Under the pieces are notes generated by a model that worked only from the letters and a program-made list of their open reading frames with translations, made no database searches and was not told the DNA's origin. Shown one piece after another: positions 24,443 to 32,833 of a stretch of 35,799 bases of DNA (its first letter is position 1; the number at the start of each line of letters is the position of its first letter). Made by a program: the position numbers and the translations under genes. Origin of the DNA: Fischerella muscicola SAG 1427-1 = PCC 73103 (GTDB taxonomy: Bacteria > Cyanobacteriota > Cyanobacteriia > Cyanobacteriales > Nostocaceae). Location of the stretch: the NCBI RefSeq assembly GCF_000317245.1, contig NZ_AJLJ01000250.1, forward strand, positions 1 to 35,799, written 5' to 3'.

Positions 24443-27400
24443 TTATTCCAAAATTGCGCTCTTGTTCAGCGAAATTAATTGTTTAAACGCTTCATTATCT
24501 AATTCTGTTAACCACGATTCATCACTACCAACTACAGCCGCAGAGAGTTTTTTCTTATCTTCAATCATCTGATCAATTTTCTCTTCTAGTGTACCGATCG
24601 CCACAAATTTATGCACAAAGACATTCTTTTTTTGACCAATCCGAAAAGCGCGATCAGTGGCTTGGTTTTCGACAGCCGGATTCCACCACCGATCAAAGTG
24701 GAAGACGTGATTGGCTTTGGTTAAAGTAATACCAACACCGCCAGCTTTGAGAGAAAGTATAAACACAGATGGTTCTGTTTCCGGGTCTTGAAATTCAGTA
24801 ATCATTTGTTCCCGACGTTTACGGTTAGTACCACCATGCAGATAATAAGTGTTGCAATGAAATGCATGTTTGATATGTTTTTCTAAACTCTCGCATATCT
24901 CAGTAAATTGACTGAAAATGAGCAAACTTTCCCCTTCAGAAATTACCTCTTCTACCATCTCTGCTAAACGGCTGAGTTTGTGCGATCGCTCGGTGGAAAA
25001 TTCACTGTTGTCTTGCAAAAATTGCGCTGGATGGTTACAAATTTGTTTTAATTTCATCAGTGTGGAAAGAATTAAACCTTTGCGTTGAATTCCCTCTGCT
25101 TCTTGGAGTTTTTCTTCTACGTCTTTCACCACAACTTCGTAGAGCGATGCTTGTTCTTTGGTAAGATTAGTATATAATTTTTGCTCTACTTTATCAGGTA
25201 AATCATTAATAATAGATTGGTCGGTTTTGACTCTCCGCAAAATCAGAGGCTCGACCAACTTTTTCAAGGTAGTTGATTTGATTTTGTCATTATCTTTTTG
25301 AATCGGAATCTCAAAAGACTTACGAAACTGTGCTTCTTTACCCAAATAACCAGGATTGAGAAAATTAAAAATTGACCAAAGATCAAGTAAGCGGTTTTCT
25401 ACAGGAGTTCCAGTTAATGCTAATCGGTGTTTTGCCGATAGTTTTAAAATAGCTTTAGTTTGTGCTGCTTTAGGATTTTTGATATTTTGCGCTTCATCTA
25501 TTACTATCCTTTGCCAATCGGTGCTAGTGAAGAGTTTTTCATCTTTACGAGCCAGGGTAAAAGAGGTGATAACTACATCGTGTTGCAGACTTGCAGCTTT
25601 AAAGTCGGCAGGATTCAAGATGCGATCGCTACCATGATGCACCATTGTTTTTAGATGTGGTGCAAACTTAGCTATCTCTTTTTGCCAATTTCCTACCACC
25701 GATGTCGGCGCAATTAATAACGTAGGTAACAAGGACGTGGGGAAATTCTCCGTGTCTCCCCCTCTTCGCGTCTCCGTGTCTTCAAAAAACTCCCTCTCCT
25801 GAAGCAATCGAGCAATTACCTGCACCGATTTACCTAAACCCATATCATCGGCGAGACAGCCATTTAATCCCAATCTTTCGAGATATTCCAGCCAGGATAC
25901 ACCGCGTTTTTGGTATTCTCTTAAGGTTCCTTGCAAGTTTGCTAGTTCTGCAATTGGTTCTAGTCTGGTTTTGTCTTGCAACTTCGCCATCATTCCTGAC
26001 AAAGCTTCATCATGTTCAACTTCCCACTCTTCACCCGCTTCTGCACTGCGTTGCATGAACTCCAGCAAAGTCATTTCTGGTTGTTCGTTACCGTGAGATT
26101 GCCAAAATTCGAGTAATTGCTGCATTTTATCGCGATCAAGTTCCATCCATTGACCACGAAAATGCACGAGGGGAGACTTGGCGTTAATTAACTGTTCCCA
26201 TTCTTTAGGGGTGACGATTTGATCACCAATTGCCAATTCATACTGATACTGTACTAATGAATCTAGACCAAAATAGCTTTTTGTTTTGCTCTTAGTTGCA
26301 GACTTCCCGCTTGAAGCTTTGAGGCGAATTTTGGCACGACGGCGACCTGCGGGAGTATACCAAGCTGGTACGATGACTTTAAAGCCAGAGTCTTCCAATA
26401 CCCAAGCACTTTCTTTGAGAAAGTCAAAAGCTTCTTCTAAACTCAGTCGCATTCCTGTGGGGCGATCGCTCTCCAAACCCTGCCATAATTTAGGATACAT
26501 CCGCGCTGCATACCCCAGTTTCAGCAGTAAATTAGTTTCAAAGTTCTTACCAAATTCTTTCTCCACCCCAGCTTTGTTTTTTTGACTCATAGGCCAATAA
26601 TCAGCCAGTGCTAGCTTCAGGGAAGGATCTTGTTTGCTGGCTACTAAAAACTGCATTTGCCAGTTATCAATATTGTCTGGGGTAGGATCATACAACTGCA
26701 AACAGAGGTGAAACCGAGAGTCGCTTTGAGTGCGAGTAATTTTAGTTTTCCACGCCAGCCATTGCTGATATTCTGCTAAATTTGCATCGCTTTTCAAAGG
26801 ATTGTGACGGTTGGGATACAAGCAATAGTAAACTAGAGAATCAATGATTTGTTTGTCAAAAGCTGCTGTAGAGGGAGTATGAGTCAGCAAATCATGCAAT
26901 ATAAATTCCGAAAAGTGGCGTAATAGTGTTTCTTTGTCGTAGAATTCAACTGCATCTGTTGGTTCTGTTGCACCCGCCACACAAATTAGTGGCATGTATT
27001 CAATGTATTTTTTGATATTCGCTTCGTATTGCTCGGAAATAATCTCCCAAGTTGCATAGATTTCAAATGCAGGTTTTTTAGCAGACTTTTGTTTAGTTTT
27101 CTTCTCAGTATTATTATTTAACGATCTATATTTGAGTGCTGGAATATACTGATCTTTTAAAATTACTTCTTTAAAAGCTTGTGTGTAATGATACCAAAAT
27201 AGGAGATCCGAACCCAGTTGAATTTCACTGGAATTATAAAGTGCTAAAAAGTGAATATCATTGAGTAATTTGATCGCGTTAATTGCGTTTGCAGAAGTGA
27301 CTGTTTCATAACAATCTACCTGCCAGTATTGAAACTCCTCATAGTCTTCCGGGGTTTCGGCTTCCAGATACTTGCTTAATTCTGGTGAAGGTAAAGGCTG

Positions 27401-27652
27401 ATTATTAATAGTTGGCAAAACAAAATATTTGGGAGATATCCGTTGTGTCAGTACTGGTAGTACTTCTTTGATTCCCAATTCTGCTGTTAAAAATTTTACT
27501 AATTCTTCTTTTGGCAGATGTCCAGGGTGAATATTTTTCTTAGTGCTTTGTCGCTTTTTGACAATAAGGGTTTCCACCCACAAGTAAAACCCGCCAGACT
27601 GTATAAAATCACTCTCAGCATTCGGTATCCAAGTACCATGAAGGACTTTCAT
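24443..27652 (-). CDS. SNF2-family DEAD/DEAH-box helicase (SWI2/SNF2 ATPase)
   Basis: A 1069-residue DNA-dependent ATPase of the SNF2 type, probably remodelling nucleoprotein or translocating on DNA. The first 550 residues are the SNF2-associated N-terminal part seen in bacterial members. The helicase core follows: Walker A ADDMGLGKS with K608, LLIAPTSVVGNW (motif Ia), the DEAQ box at 719-722, LTGTP at 746-750, then FSQFTEICESLEKH, LKAGGVGITLTKANHVFHFDRWWNP and QATDRAFRIGQ (motifs IV-VI). Between motif I and Ia there is an extra segment, DTETRRGGDTENF, encoded by a repeat (25748-25781). Downstream on the same strand are the DUF6888/6887 pair and the SWIM protein, its likely partner. Confidence 0.95.
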   Translation of the reverse strand: MKVLHGTWIPNAESDFIQSGGFYLWVETLIVKKRQSTKKNIHPGHLPKEELVKFLTAELGIKEVLPVLTQRISPKYFVLPTINNQPLPSPELSKYLEAETPEDYEEFQYWQVDCYETVTSANAINAIKLLNDIHFLALYNSSEIQLGSDLLFWYHYTQAFKEVILKDQYIPALKYRSLNNNTEKKTKQKSAKKPAFEIYATWEIISEQYEANIKKYIEYMPLICVAGATEPTDAVEFYDKETLLRHFSEFILHDLLTHTPSTAAFDKQIIDSLVYYCLYPNRHNPLKSDANLAEYQQWLAWKTKITRTQSDSRFHLCLQLYDPTPDNIDNWQMQFLVASKQDPSLKLALADYWPMSQKNKAGVEKEFGKNFETNLLLKLGYAARMYPKLWQGLESDRPTGMRLSLEEAFDFLKESAWVLEDSGFKVIVPAWYTPAGRRRAKIRLKASSGKSATKSKTKSYFGLDSLVQYQYELAIGDQIVTPKEWEQLINAKSPLVHFRGQWMELDRDKMQQLLEFWQSHGNEQPEMTLLEFMQRSAEAGEEWEVEHDEALSGMMAKLQDKTRLEPIAELANLQGTLREYQKRGVSWLEYLERLGLNGCLADDMGLGKSVQVIARLLQEREFFEDTETRRGGDTENFPTSLLPTLLIAPTSVVGNWQKEIAKFAPHLKTMVHHGSDRILNPADFKAASLQHDVVITSFTLARKDEKLFTSTDWQRIVIDEAQNIKNPKAAQTKAILKLSAKHRLALTGTPVENRLLDLWSIFNFLNPGYLGKEAQFRKSFEIPIQKDNDKIKSTTLKKLVEPLILRRVKTDQSIINDLPDKVEQKLYTNLTKEQASLYEVVVKDVEEKLQEAEGIQRKGLILSTLMKLKQICNHPAQFLQDNSEFSTERSHKLSRLAEMVEEVISEGESLLIFSQFTEICESLEKHIKHAFHCNTYYLHGGTNRKRREQMITEFQDPETEPSVFILSLKAGGVGITLTKANHVFHFDRWWNPAVENQATDRAFRIGQKKNVFVHKFVAIGTLEEKIDQMIEDKKKLSAAVVGSDESWLTELDNEAFKQLISLNKSAILE
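25748..25781. repeat. In-frame GAGACACGGAGACGCG-type repeat inside the helicase gene
   Basis: The minus strand reads as two GACACGGAG units around ACGCGAAGAGG, a sequence kind usually found between cyanobacterial genes. It is in frame and adds about 13 residues between helicase motifs I and Ia without disrupting either. Confidence 0.65.
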
Positions 27653-28028
27653 AACTCGAAGCCTCTAGATTTTCAATAAATTTTCATAGCTTTTGAATTA
27701 CTGTATCAAAGCTGAGGTATCAAGGATTGAATATTTAAATTTTTCTAAATAATTTCTTTACGTGGACGTATTGACAAAATGTACTCACCTTTAATAATTC
27801 ATGGATGATCTATGGTTGAGCTTCAAGGAATACAAATTTATTTAATGGCTGCGTAAATCTCTAACTCACTTTAGATAAGTACACAGGATTCAAACAAAGG
27901 TCGTCTGATTTCCTACTTACATTTTGCACCACCTACTTCAGTTTAGTAGTTAGTTTTCTTAACATACCAAACAAACTGTCTAACGTTTTTAGCGTTAGTC
28001 ACTAACGATATTGACTTGATGGCAAATT
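27653..28028. other. Divergent intergenic region before the DUF3574 gene
   Basis: No gene is seen. The last 50 bases before the plus-strand gene hold three CTAACG/CGTTAG sites (described separately). The rest is AT-rich and should contain the SNF2 promoter near 27660-27760. Confidence 0.6.
27980..28007. promoter_or_regulatory. CTAACG palindromes, possible operator
   Basis: CTAACG at 27980-27985, CGTTAG at 27993-27998 and CTAACG at 28002-28007. The last two form the perfect 15-base palindrome CGTTAGTCACTAACG. It lies 21 bases upstream of the start codon of the DUF3574 gene, overlapping where its promoter should be. The binding protein is unknown. Confidence 0.45.
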
Positions 28029-28499
28029 ATGAAATTAAAAATGCGTCGCACTATATTAGGCATTTCTTTAGCCACCGGGCTAGTCTTGAACTATGCATTG
28101 GCAATAGATGTCTCAGCTAAACCTCCCAAAACAGAAGCTATTAGCAACAATGATTTTTGTAAGAATCAGTTGAATGGGGAGCATTTTGCCAGAACCGAGT
28201 TATTTTTTGGGTTATCAAAACCAGACGGTTCAATGGTGAGTGAAGAAGAATTTAGTCGGTTCATAGACAATGAAATTACACCTCTTTTTCCTGATGGACT
28301 GACCTTATTAACTGGTACAGGTCAATTCAAGAATTCGAGCGGGACAGTGGTCAAAGAGGGGTCGAAGCTCTTGATATTGCTGTATCCTTTCAACAACGAA
28401 AGTAACAAAAAAATTACACAAATCCGACAGGCATATATAAGTATGTTTCAACAAGAGTCCGTGCTACGTGTTGATGAGGGTTCGTGCGTATCCTTCTAA
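28029..28499 (+). CDS. DUF3574 domain exported protein
   Basis: A 156-residue exported protein. The signal peptide is MKLKMRRTILGISLATGL..., cut near VSA-KPP. The mature part matches the DUF3574 pattern as I remember it: ARTELFFGLSKPDGSMVSEEEFSRFIDNEITPLFPDGLTLLTGTGQF, then KEGSKLLILLYPFN and FQQESVLRVDEGSCVSF. Function is unknown; members are periplasmic or lipoproteins. Two cysteines (in FCKNQ and SCVSF) could form a disulfide. Its own promoter region carries the CTAACG palindromes. It stands alone, with repeats downstream. Confidence 0.85.
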   Translation: MKLKMRRTILGISLATGLVLNYALAIDVSAKPPKTEAISNNDFCKNQLNGEHFARTELFFGLSKPDGSMVSEEEFSRFIDNEITPLFPDGLTLLTGTGQFKNSSGTVVKEGSKLLILLYPFNNESNKKITQIRQAYISMFQQESVLRVDEGSCVSF

Positions 28500-28572
28500 T
28501 GATTCAGGTGATATTAGCTCGGTGAAGCAAGAATACTTTGCCTTTTAAGTATGGGGAGTGTCAAGTAGCCTA

Positions 28573-28600
28573 ATATCATGTCCACTTGAACACTTATACT
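28573..28600. repeat. 28-bp dispersed repeat, copy 2
   Basis: It reads ATATCATGTCCACTTGAACA, then CTTATACT, matching 13824-13851 in all but about three of 28 positions. Here it is about 75 bases after the DUF3574 stop codon. Confidence 0.75.
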
Positions 28601-28620
28601 CGCTAAAAATTTATTCAGCT

Positions 28621-28795
28621 CTGGCGATTATAAATCGCACGCCAGGTGCTACAACTCTTGGAAGCCCAAGGGCGCATTGGTACCCTTACGGGTAGACACG
28701 GAGTGGCTACTTGCAGAAGTCGCTAACGCGCCTACCGAAGGTAGCCGCTGCGCGTCTACGGCTACAAGAGACTTTACCCGCCTGTGCGGGTTATT
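28621..28795. repeat. Composite dispersed repeat, copy 2
   Basis: It starts CTGGCGATTATAAATCGC and aligns over its first 39 bases with the copy at 206. It goes on with GC-rich palindromic pieces and ends in ACCCGC-CTGT-GCGGGT (28776-28791) followed by TATTTTATT, which could also work as a terminator for the plus-strand gene. Confidence 0.7.
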
Positions 28796-28976
28796 TTATT
28801 GCCCCAAAACCCCAAAGACCCAAAATTAAAAGGATGAGCTTATAGCCCACCCTTTTGTAAAGAATTGTAAATATTGATTTTAAAACAGACAAGGAACTAT
28901 GAATTCACAATAGACGTCATAACGACAGGTGCCTTTAGTTTTGATGCTCTTCTACACAAAACTAGCCGAACTGAAA

Positions 28977-29264
28977 CTAAATTGTTGCATGTAAACGTCT
29001 GGGTGTACCTAAAGATATAACCCGTGGGTCTGCTTCTAATCTATATAAATCCGTTTCTGTGACTGTTGCCGTGAATAGTTTAGGCGATATTTGGGCGCGG
29101 AGGTTAACAAAATTTGGTACATAACCATCTTCATTAACCTTCACCGTGATTGCAATTGCATCTTGAGGACTCTCACTTTGTCGAGTCCAATCTCCCGTGT
29201 TCGGCTCTATTTTTTTGAGTTTATCGCCTGAACATTTAATCAAGCGTAAGTGTGTTTTCATCAT
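28977..29264 (-). CDS. Small protein resembling a subtilase propeptide
   Basis: The 95-residue product has no named family I recognise, but its second half follows the propeptide of the subtilase coded just upstream. AIAITVKVNEDG lines up with AVIAKVNN, and VTETDLYRLEADPRVISLGTPRRLHATI lines up with IPVSRIKHIKKSSCVVSLKPAQALKATL: hydrophobic strand, helix with a central Leu/Ile, then V-x-SL and L-x-AT. This is the layout of I9-like inhibitor propeptides. It has no signal peptide and no catalytic residues. The gene follows the protease gene by 77 bases on the same strand. It may inhibit or help fold the protease in trans, which is inference from position and pattern. Confidence 0.6.
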   Translation of the reverse strand: MMKTHLRLIKCSGDKLKKIEPNTGDWTRQSESPQDAIAITVKVNEDGYVPNFVNLRAQISPKLFTATVTETDLYRLEADPRVISLGTPRRLHATI

Positions 29265-29341
29265 TTGTTTAAAACCAAATCATCCATTATAACACTACAG
29301 GAAAATTTAGTTACATTATGCCTGAAATCATAATACCATAG

Positions 29342-31144
29342 CTAACTGTCCTTGTCTCGCACAGTTAACAATGCTCTATTGATGTCGATCGCACCATAAC
29401 CGTAGCGTTGTGGCTGGTCAAGTATTGGAAAATTCTTTTGAGTACTAGCCATTAGAATATCACGAATTTCATCAATGGTGAGTGATTTGTTGTAGGAAAG
29501 CGCTTCCGCCAACATTAAAGCGATCGCACCAGTGACAACAGGAGCAGCCATACTAGTACCAGACATACGTGTAACTTGAGTCGCTGTCTTGGAAGCAGCA
29601 GCCCAGATATGATGACCAGGAGCAATCAAATCTGGTTTTTGTCGTCCGTCACGAGTCGGGCCGGAACCAGAAAAAAATGACAAAGGTTTATTGATTTTAC
29701 TATCGTCGTAGGAACCAACCACAATGCTTTTATATCCGCAAGCGATGGTGTTGAGGGTATGGCTATTATCGTGGGGAGGAAGAAAACGAGTTTGGCTGTT
29801 ATCTTCACGCTCGATCCAAGCGTGAAATTTACCATTGGTGACTTGAACACCGTGGAGACGTAGTGTCCAAATTCCTCCTGGTAAATCAGGTTCCATAAAT
29901 ACACAAATGACATTATCGCCATTGTTCGGATCAGACTGGCGGTTAGTGAAGAAGATAATTGTGTTGTCTTCAATATCTACCACTTCTCCGTTTTCTCCCA
30001 AATCCACCCGACCCAGACTAGTACCATCGGGAGCAATAATTTCTAATTGGAAGCGATCGCCTCCCTTATACCATATTTCTATTTCTTTCTGTTTGGGATT
30101 TCGGTGCGGAATTTGCCATTGGAGATCAAAGTGATGATTCTGCAACACCGTTCCCGATGCATGAATACCTGTATCGTAGCTGTTGCCAGCAGCAATTACT
30201 ATCGCTCGGTTTGGCTTTTGGGAAACTAAAGCATCAATACCCTGTTCAACTAAAGTTGTACCGTCATGAGGGCCACCGAACAATCCCAGACTAATATTAA
30301 TCACACAAGGGCGATCATTAGCAATATCAAAGATATATCTCATTGCTTCCAATAGTGCCACCGTATCGCCAAAACAACATTCTACGGCTTTTTCACCATT
30401 TTCAATTAAAGGAGTAAATTCATTTTGAGAAAGTTGGACAAACACGATATCTGCGCTGGGAGCTATACCCGAAATACCACTTCCTTGTCCGTTACCCACA
30501 GCAATATCCATAACGTGGGTTCCGTGCGCCCTATCCTCTAATTTATATCCCAACGCAGCATAAGGATCACTTGAACCAAGAGCTTGATTTATTTCATCCC
30601 GGTTATATTCTTGACCATAACCATAGGGACTTTTAGGACTAGAATGACCGTCTTGGTTCCAAAAAGCTAGCAATCTTGTAGAACCATCAGCATGGCGAAA
30701 ATTTTTGTGGGCAAAGTCACAACCAACATCAATAATACCAACTACAACCCCACTTCCCTGTTGTCCTAAAGAATTTTGCGGCGAGAGGTCTTGTTGAATA
30801 GCAGTTTCTTTAATATTAATATCTAGAGTTGCTTTTAGTGCTTGTGCTGGTTTCAAACTCACAACACAACTGGATTTTTTTATATGTTTAATTCTGGAAA
30901 CTGGAATTCTACCTGTGACAATTCGCTCACCATTAGGTGTACTACCCAAGTCAGCACCCGGATAGACTTCATTCATAGATAGCCATTCCTTGAGATTATT
31001 TACTTTAGCAATCACTGCAACTTCTTCTTTTTCGGTTGATGTCGTAGCAGCTATGGCTATTCCTCGGCTTTTGCGTTCGAGAAGTCTTTGTAGTCGAGGG
31101 TCGATGTCAGCAAATATATCTGTTGATTCAAATTGCAATTCCAT
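29342..31144 (-). CDS. Subtilisin-like serine protease (S8 family)
   Basis: A 600-residue protease. Residues 1-115 form a propeptide-like part (VAVIAKVNNLKEWL ... VVSLKPAQALKATL). The catalytic triad is visible: D139 in VVGIIDVGCDFAH, H207 in RAHGTHVMD, S531 in SGTSMAAPVVTG, with N321 (IAAGNS) for the oxyanion hole. An insert of about 115 residues between 325 and 460 looks like a beta-rich domain (IEIWYKGGDRFQLEIIAPDG ... GIWTLRLHGVQ), similar to a P-domain or pre-peptidase C-terminal domain placed inside the catalytic core. No signal peptide is present, so it may act in the cytoplasm or leave the cell by another route. The small propeptide-like gene follows. Confidence 0.93.
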   Translation of the reverse strand: MELQFESTDIFADIDPRLQRLLERKSRGIAIAATTSTEKEEVAVIAKVNNLKEWLSMNEVYPGADLGSTPNGERIVTGRIPVSRIKHIKKSSCVVSLKPAQALKATLDINIKETAIQQDLSPQNSLGQQGSGVVVGIIDVGCDFAHKNFRHADGSTRLLAFWNQDGHSSPKSPYGYGQEYNRDEINQALGSSDPYAALGYKLEDRAHGTHVMDIAVGNGQGSGISGIAPSADIVFVQLSQNEFTPLIENGEKAVECCFGDTVALLEAMRYIFDIANDRPCVINISLGLFGGPHDGTTLVEQGIDALVSQKPNRAIVIAAGNSYDTGIHASGTVLQNHHFDLQWQIPHRNPKQKEIEIWYKGGDRFQLEIIAPDGTSLGRVDLGENGEVVDIEDNTIIFFTNRQSDPNNGDNVICVFMEPDLPGGIWTLRLHGVQVTNGKFHAWIEREDNSQTRFLPPHDNSHTLNTIACGYKSIVVGSYDDSKINKPLSFFSGSGPTRDGRQKPDLIAPGHHIWAAASKTATQVTRMSGTSMAAPVVTGAIALMLAEALSYNKSLTIDEIRDILMASTQKNFPILDQPQRYGYGAIDINRALLTVRDKDS

Positions 31145-31327
31145 AGAAAAATATTATTACCTGAAAAGAATATTTTGAGTCTGTAATGATATTTACAGTC
31201 TCTTTCCAATGTATTTCAGGAAAAATCAAATGAAATTACATAAGAGAAGGAAAGATTAACTAAAAAGCTTGCGACATAGGGAAAATATTCTTGCTGGTAG
31301 AGTTTTTTTGTTGTTCTTGAGACAGAC

Positions 31328-31360
31328 AGATCCCCGACTTCTTAAAGAAGTCGGGGATCT
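31328..31360. repeat. Dispersed GATCCCCGACTT hairpin, copy 4
   Basis: Arms AGATCCCCGACTTCTT and AAGAAGTCGGGGATCT around a one-base centre. It is 28 bases past the stop of the alpha/beta-hydrolase gene (31388, minus), where it could end that transcript. Confidence 0.85.
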
Positions 31361-31387
31361 ATAAATCTGACCACTAGTATATTTCTC

Positions 31388-32308
31388 TTAATAAGTTACG
31401 GGTATTGGTAATTCAGTCAACAGAGGTAAGAATTTTCTAATTAAACCAATTGTAACTGCTGGCAGTTCTAATTGTGGTGTCAATCCCACATTTTCTAACT
31501 CTTGGAAAAATTTAATTGCTTGCGGATTCATTTGAGCCAGACGACGTCCAATTTCTGGACTAGTAAATTGTGATTTTTGGCCCCAAATAATTGCCGTAGG
31601 AATAGTTAATTGTTGAATGTATAGTGAGAGATCAAAACTCAAATCACCACGTACGAAAGATAAAGCGGCGTACTCAGCATTTGATTGCTTGGCTGATTCT
31701 AAGTAAGCTTGGACAATTTCCTCATATATTCGGTTAGGACGAGCAAATTGTCGTTGTTCGAGAAAGCTACGAATACCATTTTCTGTTGCTACTCCAGTCG
31801 CGTAAATGATTCTGTCAATCACAGGAACACTGACGAGTTGAGCAAAGAAAGTGCGGGAGTAATCTTGTCCAAAGTCAGAAATTCCAGAAGGTATAGTCAC
31901 AATTAAAGACTTAAATAATTCTGGGTGAGCGATCGCAACTCTAATAGTAAACGCTGCTGTCAAAGATGAAGCAATTACTTTGACTGGGCCAGTACAAGTC
32001 TGCTGCAAAAACTCCCGAATCGTCATCAAGTAGTCTTCTATTGTGTAACTTCGTGCGGGATGCTCAGATCGACCCCAACCGATTAAGTCTGGTGCTAAAA
32101 TGCGATACTCACTAGCAAATGCTGGATAAACTTTTGACCACTCATATGCAGAAGAACCTCCACCAAATCCGTGCAAGAACACCAGAGTCTCTAATTCTTC
32201 AGTGGCAACTTTGTTCTCTTGCCAAGGTAGACCAGCAGCAGTATAGTAAACCATCCTGCCTAATGAAGTAGTCACAGAGCGTTGTTCAAATCCTAATGGT
32301 ATAAACAT
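31388..32308 (-). CDS. Alpha/beta-hydrolase-fold protein lacking triad residues
   Basis: The protein has the hydrolase fold: LVFLHGFGGGSSAYEW (oxyanion loop), RILAPDLIGWGRSEHP, the elbow VIASSLTAAF and TIPTAIIWGQKS. Counting from the ATG at 32308 (306 aa), the elbow reads A-S-S115-L-T instead of G-x-S-x-G; the Asp position is S246 (GQKSQF); the His position is L276 (ENVGLTPQ where others have GHxPQ). So only the nucleophile serine may remain and ordinary esterase activity is doubtful. An ATG at 32329 would add MTNDQKS, but those codons are a GTCATTT repeat, so 32308 is preferred. No Shine-Dalgarno helps decide. A hairpin copy lies just after the stop. Confidence 0.82.
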   Translation of the reverse strand: MFIPLGFEQRSVTTSLGRMVYYTAAGLPWQENKVATEELETLVFLHGFGGGSSAYEWSKVYPAFASEYRILAPDLIGWGRSEHPARSYTIEDYLMTIREFLQQTCTGPVKVIASSLTAAFTIRVAIAHPELFKSLIVTIPSGISDFGQDYSRTFFAQLVSVPVIDRIIYATGVATENGIRSFLEQRQFARPNRIYEEIVQAYLESAKQSNAEYAALSFVRGDLSFDLSLYIQQLTIPTAIIWGQKSQFTSPEIGRRLAQMNPQAIKFFQELENVGLTPQLELPAVTIGLIRKFLPLLTELPIPVTY

Positions 32309-32317
32309 AGATTTTTG

Positions 32318-32345
32318 GTCATTTGTCATTTGTCATTTGTTGTTT
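32318..32345. repeat. Heptamer tandem repeat (GTCATTT)n
   Basis: Three GTCATTT units are followed by GTTGTTT, the cyanobacterial short tandem repeat type. An upstream start codon of the alpha/beta-hydrolase gene lies inside it, which suggests that start is an artefact. Confidence 0.75.
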
Positions 32346-32378
32346 GGTGTTTATTCTCTTCCTTGTCCCCACACTCCC

Positions 32379-32402
32379 AGACGCGATGAATCGCGTCTCT
32401 AC
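32379..32402. repeat. GACGCGATGAATCGCGTC palindrome
   Basis: AGACGCGAT-GA-ATCGCGTCT followed by CTACAT, the same family as the element in the thrC-hpnH gap. Confidence 0.75.
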
Positions 32403-32833
32403 ATTACTCCCCACACTCGCCACACTCCCACTCTCACACTCTCGTACTCTCCCTACATACCTCCAAGGACAGATTAAATTCTGGTTTTCTTAAACGATGC
32501 TTCTGGTGAAGTAGATGTAAAAATACTGACTATGTTATGAAGATTCAGTAATTTTTTTTTCTATGTTTTAAGCTTTTTAGGTTGTAAATACCAGAAATTC
32601 AATATTTATACTAGTAACAGCTATCACTGATGAAGAAAACTCTCAGCTTTTGTTTATGGTAATCTATTCAGAAACAATACTGATAATTTTGAGCGTCAGT
32701 AATACTTGTAGACAAAATCACCAATAACTATTAGTTATCAAAGTAAAATTTTGTACATTCTGAGAATTTATTTTGTCTTGCCTAATAGTTAGTAATTTGA
32801 TGATTTTTATAGAAAATATTGAGGTGGGGTGTC

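Larger units (their letters stand above)
28500..28976. other. Repeat-filled intergenic region
   Basis: It contains the 28-bp repeat at 28573-28600, a composite repeat from 28621 with CGACTTCTGC, GCGCGTCTACGGC and similar GC-rich pieces, and a hairpin at 28776-28791. No reading frame of substance was seen. The region separates the DUF3574 gene from the minus-strand subtilase operon. Confidence 0.7.
32309..32833. other. Intergenic region with repeats
   Basis: It holds GTCATTT heptamers at 32318-32338, a TCGCGTCTC palindrome at 32379-32402 (same family as 12274), a pyrimidine-rich tract of CACACTC-type units to about 32460, and then AT-rich sequence. No gene was seen. Confidence 0.65.
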
